A stretch of DNA of 64,000 nucleotides from Brevundimonas sp. AJA228-03 (lineage in GTDB: Bacteria > Pseudomonadota > Alphaproteobacteria > Caulobacterales > Caulobacteraceae), in contig NZ_CP059297.1 of NCBI RefSeq assembly GCF_017795885.1, forward strand, positions 1,116,001-1,180,000, written 5' to 3'. This document shows positions 8,830 through 17,212 of this stretch, in pieces. Position numbers and translations under genes: made by a program. How positions within the stretch are numbered: the stretch's first letter is position 1; every line of letters begins with the position of its first letter. Below the pieces are notes generated by a model. That model saw only the letters and a list, made by a program, of their open reading frames with translations, did not search any database and was not told where the DNA came from.

Positions 8830-9990
8830 TCAGACCGAAAGGCCGAAGCGGTACTCGCTGGTGGAGCGAAAGGTCTCTCCCGGGCGGAGGACGGTGGACG
8901 GAAACTCGGGTCGGTTCGGGCTGTTCTGATAGTGCTGGGGTTCAAGGCACAGGCCGCAGCGCGGATGATAGGGGACGCCGCCCCGGCCGATCATCTCAAC
9001 CGCATTCGCCGTATAGAATTGAACGCCGGGTTCGGTGGTCCAGAGCTCCAGCCGGCGTCCGCTGGCGGGGTGATCGACCCGGGCGGCGCGCCGCAGTGTC
9101 CCCTGCCGCCCCCGAACGACGAAGTTGTGGTCATAGCCGCCGCCGATCGTCATCTGCTCATCGGGCGTCGCGAGGTCGCGGCCGACCGGCTTGGGTCGCC
9201 GGAAGTCCAGCGGCGTGCCGGCCACCGACCTCAGTTCGCCGGTGACGATCTTGTCGGGTCCGAAGGCGGTGAACCGGTCGGCGTCGATCGTGACGATATG
9301 GTCCAGGACCAGTCGATCGGGGGCACCGGACAGGTTGAAATAGCTGTGATGGGTGGGGTTGAGGACCGTCGGCCGGGTCGTCGTCGCCTCGAACGCCAGG
9401 GTCAGGCGGTCGTCATGGGTCAGCCGGTAGGTGACGGTGATGACCAGTTCGCCGGGAAAGCCCTGATCGCCGTCTGCGCTGACAAGGGTCATCGCCACGC
9501 CGGGCCCCGCAGCCGTCTCGTCGACACGCCCGGTCCAGTTGCGCTTCGAAAAGCCGACCGGGCCGCCGTGGGAACTGTGGGCCGCGCCGTCGGTGTCCAA
9601 CTGGACCGCAAGACCATCCAGGTCGAACCGGCCACCGGCGATCCGGCCTGCGTATCGGCCGACCGTTGTTCCGAAATTCCGCGAGCGCGCGACATAGTCC
9701 GCATGGGTATCGAGGCCGAGGACGACATCGGCCAGGACCCCGGTCCGGTCAGGCATGGTCAGGGACGTCACCGCCGCGCCCCAGGTCATGATCTTCGCCG
9801 TATGGCCCGCCCGGTTCGTCAGCGTGAAGAGCCTGACCGGTTCCCCCAGGTCCGTCGTTCCGAAATCAGCCACGGTCACGCCGGGGGCGACGGGAGATTG
9901 CCCGGACGGCCGGAGGATCGCACAGGCCGACACAGGGACGGCGGCCAGGCCACCGGTAAACAGGCGACGATCAAGAACGGGTCCTGTCAT
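8830..9990 (-). CDS. galM: Aldose 1-epimerase (mutarotase), exported
   Basis: Interconverts alpha and beta anomers of aldoses, feeding sugars released outside the cytoplasm into catabolism. The 386-residue product shows NPTHHSYFNLSG (catalytic His) and CLEPQHYQNSPNRPEF (catalytic Glu region), the two hallmark blocks of GalM. The N-terminus has a twin-arginine-like DRRLFTGG followed by a hydrophobic stretch ending VSAC. Export by Tat, possibly as a lipoprotein, is therefore likely; cytoplasmic GalM lacks this. The start at 9990 is preceded by a strong AGGAGG. It is the first gene of the minus-strand locus; 181 bp separate it from the LamG gene. An operator candidate is at 10084-10097. Confidence 0.88.
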   Translation of the reverse strand: MTGPVLDRRLFTGGLAAVPVSACAILRPSGQSPVAPGVTVADFGTTDLGEPVRLFTLTNRAGHTAKIMTWGAAVTSLTMPDRTGVLADVVLGLDTHADYVARSRNFGTTVGRYAGRIAGGRFDLDGLAVQLDTDGAAHSSHGGPVGFSKRNWTGRVDETAAGPGVAMTLVSADGDQGFPGELVITVTYRLTHDDRLTLAFEATTTRPTVLNPTHHSYFNLSGAPDRLVLDHIVTIDADRFTAFGPDKIVTGELRSVAGTPLDFRRPKPVGRDLATPDEQMTIGGGYDHNFVVRGRQGTLRRAARVDHPASGRRLELWTTEPGVQFYTANAVEMIGRGGVPYHPRCGLCLEPQHYQNSPNRPEFPSTVLRPGETFRSTSEYRFGLSV

Positions 9991-10362
9991 GGGGTCCTCC
10001 TGTGGGTGCTCCGCTTGCCGGCCTCCGGCGAGGCAATGCGGGTTCGGCATGCACCGAAGCACCATGCCCATTTGCCAACACTCTGTCGCCGGTGTCATTT
10101 AGTCCATGGTGCTCGCCGTCAGCGAACGCCTCGATAATTTCGAAGAATGGCGCTTGGGTACAAAGCTGGACAAGTCAGTCAGCACCCACTGGAAGCGAGA
10201 GCGTTGACACGATCCAAGCGAGTACGCTTTTCCTGCCGGGATGGTCTCACGGCGCAGCCAACTTGAAAAGCTGGACGCCATCATCGCCCGGTGAGTTCGT
10301 CGTGGTTAACGCCTCATTTAGCGATGCGGCCCAGGCTGACGTATCCAATCGGAGTCGCCATA
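9991..10362. other. 372-bp divergent intergenic region
   Basis: Separates the carbohydrate locus (minus strand) from the GT41 cluster (plus strand) and should carry both promoters. It contains the operator candidate at 10084-10097. A TTGACA at 10204-10209 has no convincing -10 partner. No gene is supported here. Confidence 0.45.
10084..10097. promoter_or_regulatory. Candidate operator upstream of galM
   Basis: TGTCGCCGGTGTCA contains the half-site AATGACACC on the minus strand and a weaker left half. It lies about 94 bp upstream of the galM start and is the third member of the set at 2500 and 8747. Confidence 0.4.
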
Positions 10363-12078
10363 ATGTCCGCCGTCCATGCTAGCGAAGCGTTCGCGGACAT
10401 CCCGACGATCGAAGATGGCCGCGCCGCTCTGGCGCTGGGAAATGCGATCGAGGCGGTAGAGCTGCTCTATGCCATAAGCCAGGCCAAGCCCGCTGACTAT
10501 GATTGTCGCTACTGGCTCTACAGCGCCCTGGTTGCGGCGGGACATCCGGAGATCGCAGGTCCAACCCTGGACGACGCCCGAAACCTGCATGCTGTGGCGG
10601 TGATACGTTCGGTCGGCGGGGATGTTAGCCGCTTACGCACCGATCCCGCCTATTGCGGGACCCTGGGCATGCAGCTCTATCAGGCTAACCTGATGGGGCC
10701 GGCGACGCTTGCCTTGGGCAAGGCGTTGGACTTCGACAATCTCGATCCGAGCTTGCTGATCAGCTACGGCCTGTCGATGCAGCACCAGGGTCGGATGGCC
10801 GAGGCTATCGACATCTTCAACCTTGCCGCCGAGACCTTTCCTTCGCCTGGGACCCACGGTTTTCTCATCTATGCGCTCTTCCATGGGCCTGACCGCCTGA
10901 AACAGGTTTCGGAGGAGGCGCGCAAATGGGCCGCGCTCTACGCTGCGCCCCACACGCCGAAGAAGGCGTCGTTCACCGGCCAGCCCGTAGTGAACCGTCG
11001 TCTGCGGATCGGCTATGTAGGTCCCAGCTTCTCACGCAATCAGGTGGCGCAGTTCCTTATCCCTGTCCTTCAGGCTCACGATCCGGCGGCCGCAGACGTT
11101 TTCCTGTACTGCGCCGATCCGTCGGTCGAGACCGGTCTGCCGGACGCCTGCACTGTCAGGGGGATCGGGTCGATGTCGGACGCCCAGGTCGTCAAACGGA
11201 TCCGCGCTGACGGGATTGATGTCCTGGTCGACGTCTGGGGGCATACGGCTGGGAGCCGCCTGTCGGTTTTCGGACATCGCCCGGCCCCGGTGCAGGTCGC
11301 CTGGATCAACTTCGTCCAGACCACGGGGCTGGAGGCCATGGACTATGTCCTGCACGCCGACAGCATGGACGCCCCCGACACGGCGGACTATTTCGTTGAG
11401 AAGATCTGGCGGATGGGCGACATCATGGCACCCTACAGACCTGCCCCGCATCGCCCTGAGTCCGTGCCGACGCCGTTGCTCCACAAGGGCCACGTCACTT
11501 TCGGATCCTTCAACAATCCGGCGAAGATCAGCGAACCAACCGTCATGGCCTGGGCGGAAATTCTGCAGGCTCGGCCAGAGGATCGGCTGGTATTCAAGTA
11601 CCGCTACTATGTCGATCCCGTGTTGCAACGGACGACACAGGCCCGGTTCGCCGCCTATGGGGTCGGACCCGAACAACTGGAGTTCCGCGGGCACAGCACG
11701 GGCACGGAGTATCTCAGCTCTTTCGCCGACATCGATCTGGCGCTGGACCCGTCCCCCTGTACGGGCGGAACCACGACCTGCGATGCCCTGGCCAATGGCG
11801 TGCCGGTCCTGACGCTGAAGGGCGAGGACTTTTTCTCGCGCATTGGCTTGCCCGCTCTTCTGCCGTGCGGCCTGACCGAGCTGATCGCCGAGGACTGGGG
11901 CGACTATGTCCAGCGGGCCCTGGACCTGACCGCCGACGCCTCCAGACTGGACGGACTCCGTCAGCGGGTTCGCCCGGCGTTCGAGGCCTCGGCCTATCGC
12001 GACGAGGTGGGCTTCACGCGCAATCTTGAGAGCGTCTTCCGCGAGATGCTCGCGCGCAAACGCGCGGATCATCGGTGA
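10363..12078 (+). CDS. GT41-family glycosyltransferase with TPR-like N-terminus
   Basis: Predicted cytoplasmic O-linked glycosyltransferase of 571 residues. The N-terminal part (about 1-190) is helical with TPR-like repeats. The C-terminal part is an OGT/SPINDLY-like GT-B module: DVLVDVWGHTAGSRLSVFGH (about residue 285), RPAPVQVAWINF, FGSFNNPAKIS, and the donor-site CTGGTTTCDALANGVPVLT (about 465). GT41 enzymes transfer a sugar from a nucleotide donor to Ser/Thr of proteins that their TPRs select. I chose the ATG at 10363, preceded by GGAG at 10351, over an upstream in-frame start. It heads a plus-strand run of six closely packed genes. Donor and target are unknown; the nearby flagellin glycosylation genes make flagellin or another cell-surface protein plausible. 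Confidence 0.82.
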   Translation: MSAVHASEAFADIPTIEDGRAALALGNAIEAVELLYAISQAKPADYDCRYWLYSALVAAGHPEIAGPTLDDARNLHAVAVIRSVGGDVSRLRTDPAYCGTLGMQLYQANLMGPATLALGKALDFDNLDPSLLISYGLSMQHQGRMAEAIDIFNLAAETFPSPGTHGFLIYALFHGPDRLKQVSEEARKWAALYAAPHTPKKASFTGQPVVNRRLRIGYVGPSFSRNQVAQFLIPVLQAHDPAAADVFLYCADPSVETGLPDACTVRGIGSMSDAQVVKRIRADGIDVLVDVWGHTAGSRLSVFGHRPAPVQVAWINFVQTTGLEAMDYVLHADSMDAPDTADYFVEKIWRMGDIMAPYRPAPHRPESVPTPLLHKGHVTFGSFNNPAKISEPTVMAWAEILQARPEDRLVFKYRYYVDPVLQRTTQARFAAYGVGPEQLEFRGHSTGTEYLSSFADIDLALDPSPCTGGTTTCDALANGVPVLTLKGEDFFSRIGLPALLPCGLTELIAEDWGDYVQRALDLTADASRLDGLRQRVRPAFEASAYRDEVGFTRNLESVFREMLARKRADHR

Positions 12079-12082
12079 GATC

Positions 12083-13153
12083 GTGACTGGAACGGTCCTG
12101 ATCTTTCCAGCCGGGGTGCCGGACGCCCTGAAATACCGCGCGGAGTCGGCCGCGCGGGGAGATCGTGTCGTCGGCGCGTCCTCGCTGGGTTGGAACCCCG
12201 ATGCGGACCGCTATGATGCCTGGGAGTATCTGCCCTACGTCCACGCGCCTGAGTTCGCGGATGCGCTCGAGAGCCTGATCACGCGTCTGGGGGTGACGGC
12301 CGTCTACTCGCCGCATGAGGTCGTCAGCGGCTATCTCGCCGAAATCCTCCCCGGTCTGGCGCGAGGGGTCGACCTGATCAGCGCCTCGCCCCTGCTGGCC
12401 AAGGAACGGGCGTACCGGGCCCTGTGGGAGCGCGCGGCGGAAATCAGCGCCGCGCCCGACTGGTTCGGCGGCGGCACCCCGCGTCTGGCGGGCGCTCGTC
12501 TGGCCGGTCTTCTGCGTTTCGTCGACGACGTGCCCGGGATGTCGGACAATGACAAGATCGCGGCCATGATCGAGGTCGCGCGCCATGTCCCGAGCGGGGA
12601 TATCGTCGAGATCGGGTCGTGGTGGGGCCGGTCCGCGGCCCTGCTGACCCTTCTGTCGCGCCACCACGACCTGGGTCCGCTGCTGTGCGTCGATCCCTGG
12701 CGCGCGGACGCCCTGCCACAGGGCGTGGCGATCCTGGACAAGGCCAGCGCGGCCATGAACCTTGACGATGCCCTGGGCATCTTCGAGACCAATCTGGCAC
12801 CCCTCGCCGACGGGCGGGTCAACTATATCCGCGCGGCCTCGACCGTGGCCGCCGAACGCTATGGCCCAGGCCTGACGGTGGAGACCGAGGCCCTCGGCCG
12901 AACCGCCTATTCCGGACGGATCGCCCTTCTGCATATCGATGGCAACCACGCGCTCGAACGGGTGACCGAGGATGCAGACTGCTGGACGCCGCACATGGCA
13001 CCGGGCGGCTGGGTGGTGTTCGACGACTATGTCTGGGCCTTCGGCGACGGACCCAGGACGGTCGGTGATGCATACTGCGCGCGTCATGCCGACCGGATCG
13101 CGCGCAGCTTCGTCATGGGTACGGCCCTGTTCGTGCAGCTGGAAGCCCGATGA
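12083..13153 (+). CDS. SAM-dependent methyltransferase with extra N-terminal Rossmann-like domain
   Basis: 356 residues starting at a GTG 4 bp after the GT41 stop. Residues about 1-115 (TVLIFPAGVP ... AVYSPHEVV) look like the nucleotide-binding pre-ATP-grasp domain of ligases but are not followed by an ATP-grasp fold. From about residue 165 a class I methyltransferase follows, with DIVEIGSWWGRSAALL as the SAM motif, LLCVDPW as motif II, and ALLHIDGNHALERV then GGWVVFDDY, typical of the Methyltransf_24 group. That group often methylates sugars or small metabolites. The domain combination is unusual. It overlaps the next gene by 4 bp. The substrate is not inferable. Confidence 0.75.
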   Translation: MTGTVLIFPAGVPDALKYRAESAARGDRVVGASSLGWNPDADRYDAWEYLPYVHAPEFADALESLITRLGVTAVYSPHEVVSGYLAEILPGLARGVDLISASPLLAKERAYRALWERAAEISAAPDWFGGGTPRLAGARLAGLLRFVDDVPGMSDNDKIAAMIEVARHVPSGDIVEIGSWWGRSAALLTLLSRHHDLGPLLCVDPWRADALPQGVAILDKASAAMNLDDALGIFETNLAPLADGRVNYIRAASTVAAERYGPGLTVETEALGRTAYSGRIALLHIDGNHALERVTEDADCWTPHMAPGGWVVFDDYVWAFGDGPRTVGDAYCARHADRIARSFVMGTALFVQLEAR

Positions 13154-13932
13154 CGCTGGATCAGAGCGAGATCGATGAGCGGATTCGCACCCGCGGCTGG
13201 GTTCGCTTCGAGGGCGTGCTGGACGCCGATCGGGTCGCCGTCCTGGCGAGCGACGCCGAGGCCCTCTACGCCGTTCGCCGGGACGTGCAGGTCCGAAACG
13301 GCGTCGCCGCCAATATGGAGGGCACGGCCCACCACGCTCTTGGCTTGAACAACAGCCTGGACGGCCTGATCGCCGACATGCCGTTGCTGGATCAGATCGA
13401 GCGCTTTTTCGACGGCAAGGTCATCCTCCTCAATTTCGGAGCGACTCTCCACCCGCCGGGCACCACGGCCTATACGCACAAGCCCCACAGGGATGTCCGG
13501 ACCTGGTCAAACGGCTTTCGCCTGTCGCTGAACATGCTGATCCTGCTGGACGATTTCACCATCGAGAATGGCGCGACCCGCCTTCTGGAGGGGTCGCACC
13601 GGATCGAGGCCATGCCCTCGGCGGACCAGTTCGCCGCCCAGGCCATTTCCCTGACCGGGCGGGCGGGCGACATCATCCTGTTCGACAGTCTGGCGGTTCA
13701 CAGCGCGGCCCCCAACCGCAGCAAGGCCCTGCGTCGCGGCCTGACGCTGTGTTTCGGCCGTCCCTTCATGAAGCCGCAGATGGACTGGCCTCGCTTCCTG
13801 CCGGTCGAGACCCATGACGGTCTGACACCGACCGCGCGGCAACTTCTCGGGTTTCATGCCCAGGTGCCGTCCACCGTCGAGGACTACTATCAACCGCCTG
13901 AAAACTGGGCGTTCAAGGCCGACCAAATATGA
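13150..13932 (+). CDS. PhyH-type Fe(II)/2-oxoglutarate dioxygenase
   Basis: Predicted non-haem iron oxygenase of 260 residues. The metal-binding triad is visible as His113-x-Asp115 (PHRDV) and distal His184 (VHSAAPN), with the downstream Arg of the KALRRGL segment suited to bind 2-oxoglutarate. PhyH-family members hydroxylate lipids, amino acids, sugars or natural-product intermediates. It overlaps both neighbours by 4 bp, so it is translationally coupled to the two methyltransferases. A second, distinct PhyH protein is encoded at 18432-19382. Substrate unknown. Confidence 0.82.
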   Translation: MTLDQSEIDERIRTRGWVRFEGVLDADRVAVLASDAEALYAVRRDVQVRNGVAANMEGTAHHALGLNNSLDGLIADMPLLDQIERFFDGKVILLNFGATLHPPGTTAYTHKPHRDVRTWSNGFRLSLNMLILLDDFTIENGATRLLEGSHRIEAMPSADQFAAQAISLTGRAGDIILFDSLAVHSAAPNRSKALRRGLTLCFGRPFMKPQMDWPRFLPVETHDGLTPTARQLLGFHAQVPSTVEDYYQPPENWAFKADQI

Positions 13933-14702
13933 ATGCGAAGCCCGCGATAATCCATTCGAGCGCCGCTGCATCAAGCGAACGCGACCGGCTGGCGGCGGCC
14001 GTGGTCTCCTATGGCGATGCGGTGGGGCCGTTCGACGCCCTGATGCGCGGGTACATGATGCGCACCTTCGCGCCCTGGTTCGCGGATGGCGCCTGCCTTC
14101 AGGTCGGATGCGCGCACGGGGATCAGACCTCCCTGCTGTTGGAGCGGTATGACGACCTGACGGTACTCGAACCCGATCCCACCTTCATCGGCCACACCCG
14201 CGAGCGGCTGGGCGATCGTGCGGTTTTCGTCGAGGCGCTGCTGGAGGACTACGAGACCGATCGGCGCTTCGATACGATCGTGTTGTCGCATGTGCTGGAA
14301 CATGTAACGGACCCCGTCGCGGCCCTGCGTCGTCTGGGCGAACTTCTGGCATCGGATGGACGGCTTTATGTCGTCGTCCCCAACGCCGAGGCTCCGTCAC
14401 GACGCATCGCGGTGAAGATGGGTCTGTTCAGCCATCTTGAGGGCCTGTCCGCCGCTGACGAGGCGGCTGGTCACCGACGCGTCTACAGACTGGACACCCT
14501 GCAACGCGACGTGGCGGCCGCCGGACTGGGAGCGGAGCACAGCGGGGGAATTCTCTACAAGCCCCTGGCCAATTTCCAGTTCGATGCCCTGATCGGAGGT
14601 CCGCTGATCAGCCACGACTTCATGGAGGCGTGTTACGCCCTTGGTCAGGAACGGCCGAGCGAATGCGCCAGCATCTTCGTCGTCGCAAAGGCCGCAACAT
14701 GA
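13929..14702 (+). CDS. Class I SAM-dependent methyltransferase
   Basis: 257 residues with the class I fold: ACLQVGCAHGDQTSLLL (SAM motif I), LTVLEPDP (motif II acidic residue), FDTIVLSHVLEHVTDP (the Methyltransf_11/23 LSHVLEHV block) and GRLYVVVPNAEAPSRR. The C-terminal part resembles small-molecule or sugar C/O-methyltransferases in polysaccharide clusters. It overlaps the dioxygenase gene before it and, by ATGA, the acetyltransferase gene after it. Cytoplasmic. Substrate unknown. Confidence 0.83.
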   Translation: MNAKPAIIHSSAAASSERDRLAAAVVSYGDAVGPFDALMRGYMMRTFAPWFADGACLQVGCAHGDQTSLLLERYDDLTVLEPDPTFIGHTRERLGDRAVFVEALLEDYETDRRFDTIVLSHVLEHVTDPVAALRRLGELLASDGRLYVVVPNAEAPSRRIAVKMGLFSHLEGLSAADEAAGHRRVYRLDTLQRDVAAAGLGAEHSGGILYKPLANFQFDALIGGPLISHDFMEACYALGQERPSECASIFVVAKAAT

Positions 14703-15265
14703 GCATTTACGGTCGCAAGGTGCGTCTACGGGCGCTGGAGCCTGATGACATTCCGCACCTGCATCGCTGGGCGAATGATCCGGCGATCTGGCGCCTTCTG
14801 GGAGGTTGGCAATTCCCATCAAGCGAGATGAGCACCCGGACCTGGCTGGATGGGCTGGCGACCGATCGACAGAACCAACGCTTCGGAATTGAACGGATAG
14901 AGGACGGCCTGCTGCTCGGCACGGCCAATCTCGTCTCCATAGACTGGAAGAACGGGACTGCCTTTCACGGCATGATGCTCGGCGCCAGCGAGATCCGGGG
15001 AAAGGGCTATGGTCTCGATGCGGTCATGGCGGTTATGCGCTACGCCTTCGACGAATTGCGGCTTGAACGCCTGGACGGCGACATCATCGAATACAACGAT
15101 GCCTCGCATCGTCTCTATGTCGGCAAGTGCGGTTGGCGTGAGGAGGGGCGGCAGAGAGGCTGGCACTTCCGCGAGGGGCGACGCTGGGACAAGATTCTCG
15201 TCGGCGTCACACGGCAAGACTATGCGGATCTCATCGCTGAAAGTGACTACTGGGCCGGCGGCTGA
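14699..15265 (+). CDS. GNAT-family N-acetyltransferase (RimJ-like)
   Basis: 188 residues. The GNAT acetyl-CoA pyrophosphate-binding loop is seen as EIRGKGYGLDAV, preceded by a beta strand (GTAFHGMML) and followed by LRLERLDGDIIEYNDASHRLY, where the Asn-x-x-Ser/Arg helix is typical of RimJ/PseH-like enzymes. It probably acetylates an amino group, perhaps of an amino sugar made by the DegT-type enzymes encoded nearby. The ATG overlaps the preceding TGA (ATGA). Similar in organisation to PseH at 24288, but clearly a different sequence. Confidence 0.8.
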   Translation: MSIYGRKVRLRALEPDDIPHLHRWANDPAIWRLLGGWQFPSSEMSTRTWLDGLATDRQNQRFGIERIEDGLLLGTANLVSIDWKNGTAFHGMMLGASEIRGKGYGLDAVMAVMRYAFDELRLERLDGDIIEYNDASHRLYVGKCGWREEGRQRGWHFREGRRWDKILVGVTRQDYADLIAESDYWAGG

Positions 15266-15269
15266 GCCC

Positions 15270-16163
15270 GTGCACCCCTATGCGAGCCCGACCTACGCCC
15301 TTGCGCTGAGCCACGCGGGACGGCCGGTGGTGGTGCCGGAGTGGGGCGTCTCGGTTCTGGCCCGCCCCGTCCCGGTCGATCCGATCCCCGGTCACGAGGA
15401 CGGCCTCGAAGATGCGACGGGGATCTATCCGTTGACCCCACTGGCGGCCGCCGCGGACCTGTTCGGGGGGCTCGAGCGGTTGCGCACGCTCGGCCTGATC
15501 TCGGTCGTCCTTGTGCCCGATCCGCTCGCAGGACCGTCGCTGGACGGGCTGTCGGCCGCGTTCGACCTCGTCCGGCCGTTCAAGTCCCATCTGACGGTCG
15601 ACCCCGCGATCGGGCCCTACAGTCCCAGCCGCCATCATGCCGAGCGGATCCGCCGGGGACATCGGCGCTGCCGGATCGACGTCGGGCCGCTGGGACCCTG
15701 GCTGGAGCCCTGGGGCCGGCTGTATCGCGGTCTGATCGCCCATCGCGGCGTCACAGGCATGGCCGCCTTTCCCGACCGCAGTTTCGAGATCATGGCGAGC
15801 GATCCGGCGTTGACCGCCTTCGCCGCCTTGGTGGGAGACCGGATCGTTGGCATGACCCTGTGGTTCGCCCACGAAGGCGTCGTCTACAATCACCTGACCG
15901 CCGTTGACGCGGACGGTTACGCCAATGGCGCCAGCTTCGCCCTGTACGACAGCGCTATCCTCCATTTCGGGGGACAGGGCGTGGTCAACCTGGGCGGCGG
16001 CGCCGGGGTCGGCTCCGGCGAAGGCGGCCTCTTCGCCTTCAAGAGAGGCTTTGCCAATGGAGAGGTCATGACGTCGGTGTGCGGCGCGGTTCTGGACTCT
16101 GCGCGGTACGCGGCCTTGGGCAAGGGCGTCGAAACGGGGTTCTTCCCGGCCTATCGCGGCTGA
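15270..16163 (+). CDS. FemAB/GNAT-like acyltransferase
   Basis: 297 residues, cytoplasmic. The C-terminal half (GDRIVGMTLWFAHEGVVYNHLTAV ... GASFALYDSAI ... LGGGAGVGSGEGGLFAFKRGF) resembles the GNAT_6/FemAB-like fold, where an aminoacyl or acyl group is transferred to an amine. The N-terminal half is not recognised. Start is uncertain: GTG at 15270, 5 bp after the previous stop, or in-frame GTG at 15243 within the previous gene. The end overlaps the convergent gene at 16151 by 13 bp. It closes the plus-strand run. Confidence 0.6.
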   Translation: MHPYASPTYALALSHAGRPVVVPEWGVSVLARPVPVDPIPGHEDGLEDATGIYPLTPLAAAADLFGGLERLRTLGLISVVLVPDPLAGPSLDGLSAAFDLVRPFKSHLTVDPAIGPYSPSRHHAERIRRGHRRCRIDVGPLGPWLEPWGRLYRGLIAHRGVTGMAAFPDRSFEIMASDPALTAFAALVGDRIVGMTLWFAHEGVVYNHLTAVDADGYANGASFALYDSAILHFGGQGVVNLGGGAGVGSGEGGLFAFKRGFANGEVMTSVCGAVLDSARYAALGKGVETGFFPAYRG

Positions 16164-17191
16164 GCGTCGGCGAACGCCAGCACGGCCTCGGCCATGCGGA
16201 GCATGTCCGTCGGCCCATAGCGGCCGTCCAGCGGCAGGGATACGCAGTGACGGCTGAGCCGGTGAGCGTCGCCAAAACTTTCCGGAGAGGGAAGGTTCGC
16301 CCAATGACGAGCGGCCCAGATACGTTTTTCCGCGAGGTGGGTGACGAGGCCGGCCGCGTCGGAAACGACCACCGGAAAGGCCAGGGGGGCAAAATCTGGA
16401 GCCGGGATCGTCCAGAGAGCGCACGCATGCAGCTGGCCGGCGAGATCCTGCCAATTGCGTCGCCGCGCATCAGCCTCGTGTCGGAAATCGATGAAGGCGA
16501 GGGCGGCGAGGGTCCGTTCGCTGCAGCGGCGAGGTTCGGCGTCGAAGGCGGCTTCGCGCGCCTGATAGGCCGGAAACCATCTCTCGGGATTCCGCCCTTC
16601 GACGTCCGCCCCGCGTCTCTCATTGACGGTCCATAGCCCTGGCAGGGAGGGCTGCGTCACCGGCCTGGGCAGGCCGGTTCCAACCAGAAGCCCGCCATCG
16701 GCGACGCCCAGCAGCTTGCGGGGACTGTAGAGCCGAACCGCCCCTTCGATCCCCGGTCCAGGATCAAGGGCCTGGGCCCGGTCCTCGATGATCAGGATGT
16801 CAGGGAAATCCGCAGCCAGGGCCTGTAAGGCGGCCTCGATGGGTCGGCCAAACCAGGCGACGACAAAAACCGCATCGCCGGGTGCCAGTGCGGCGCGCAT
16901 AGACTCGATGTCGGCCGTCAGCCGATCATCCACCCCGTACCAGGCCAGTTCCACGCCCGCTCGCGTCGCCCCCTCGACAACGGCGCCGCAAATGTATGCC
17001 GGCAACCACAGCCGCTTGATCGCGCGGGCGGCCAGCAGGGGGGCGAGGGCCGCGCGTGCGGTTGAAAACGCCCGGCTCTCGGCCTGATCCGCCGTCCAGG
17101 CCGCCCAGACCGTGAGCCGGGACGACGATGCGCCGTCAGGCTCCGCCGCCGGGATCACGCTGCCGATGCCTTTCGGCGGCGCTTCAGTCAT
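16151..17191 (-). CDS. Divergent DegT-like PLP-dependent protein
   Basis: 346 residues with a fold-type I aminotransferase layout but weak similarity to classical DegT/DnrJ/EryC1 enzymes. It has a small-to-large domain link LWLPAYICGAVVEGATRAG, an Asp in IIEDRAQAL at the PLP-pyridine position, and SPRKLLGVADGGLL, where the Lys aligns with the catalytic PLP lysine. The usual proximal aromatic and GT/SG loops are poorly conserved, so catalytic activity is uncertain. It is 21 bp downstream of the next, canonical DegT gene on the same strand, so the two may form a pair. A role in amino-sugar formation is inference. Confidence 0.6.
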   Translation of the reverse strand: MTEAPPKGIGSVIPAAEPDGASSSRLTVWAAWTADQAESRAFSTARAALAPLLAARAIKRLWLPAYICGAVVEGATRAGVELAWYGVDDRLTADIESMRAALAPGDAVFVVAWFGRPIEAALQALAADFPDILIIEDRAQALDPGPGIEGAVRLYSPRKLLGVADGGLLVGTGLPRPVTQPSLPGLWTVNERRGADVEGRNPERWFPAYQAREAAFDAEPRRCSERTLAALAFIDFRHEADARRRNWQDLAGQLHACALWTIPAPDFAPLAFPVVVSDAAGLVTHLAEKRIWAARHWANLPSPESFGDAHRLSRHCVSLPLDGRYGPTDMLRMAEAVLAFADAQPR

Positions 17192-17212
17192 CTCGATGGT
17201 GTGACCTCAGCC

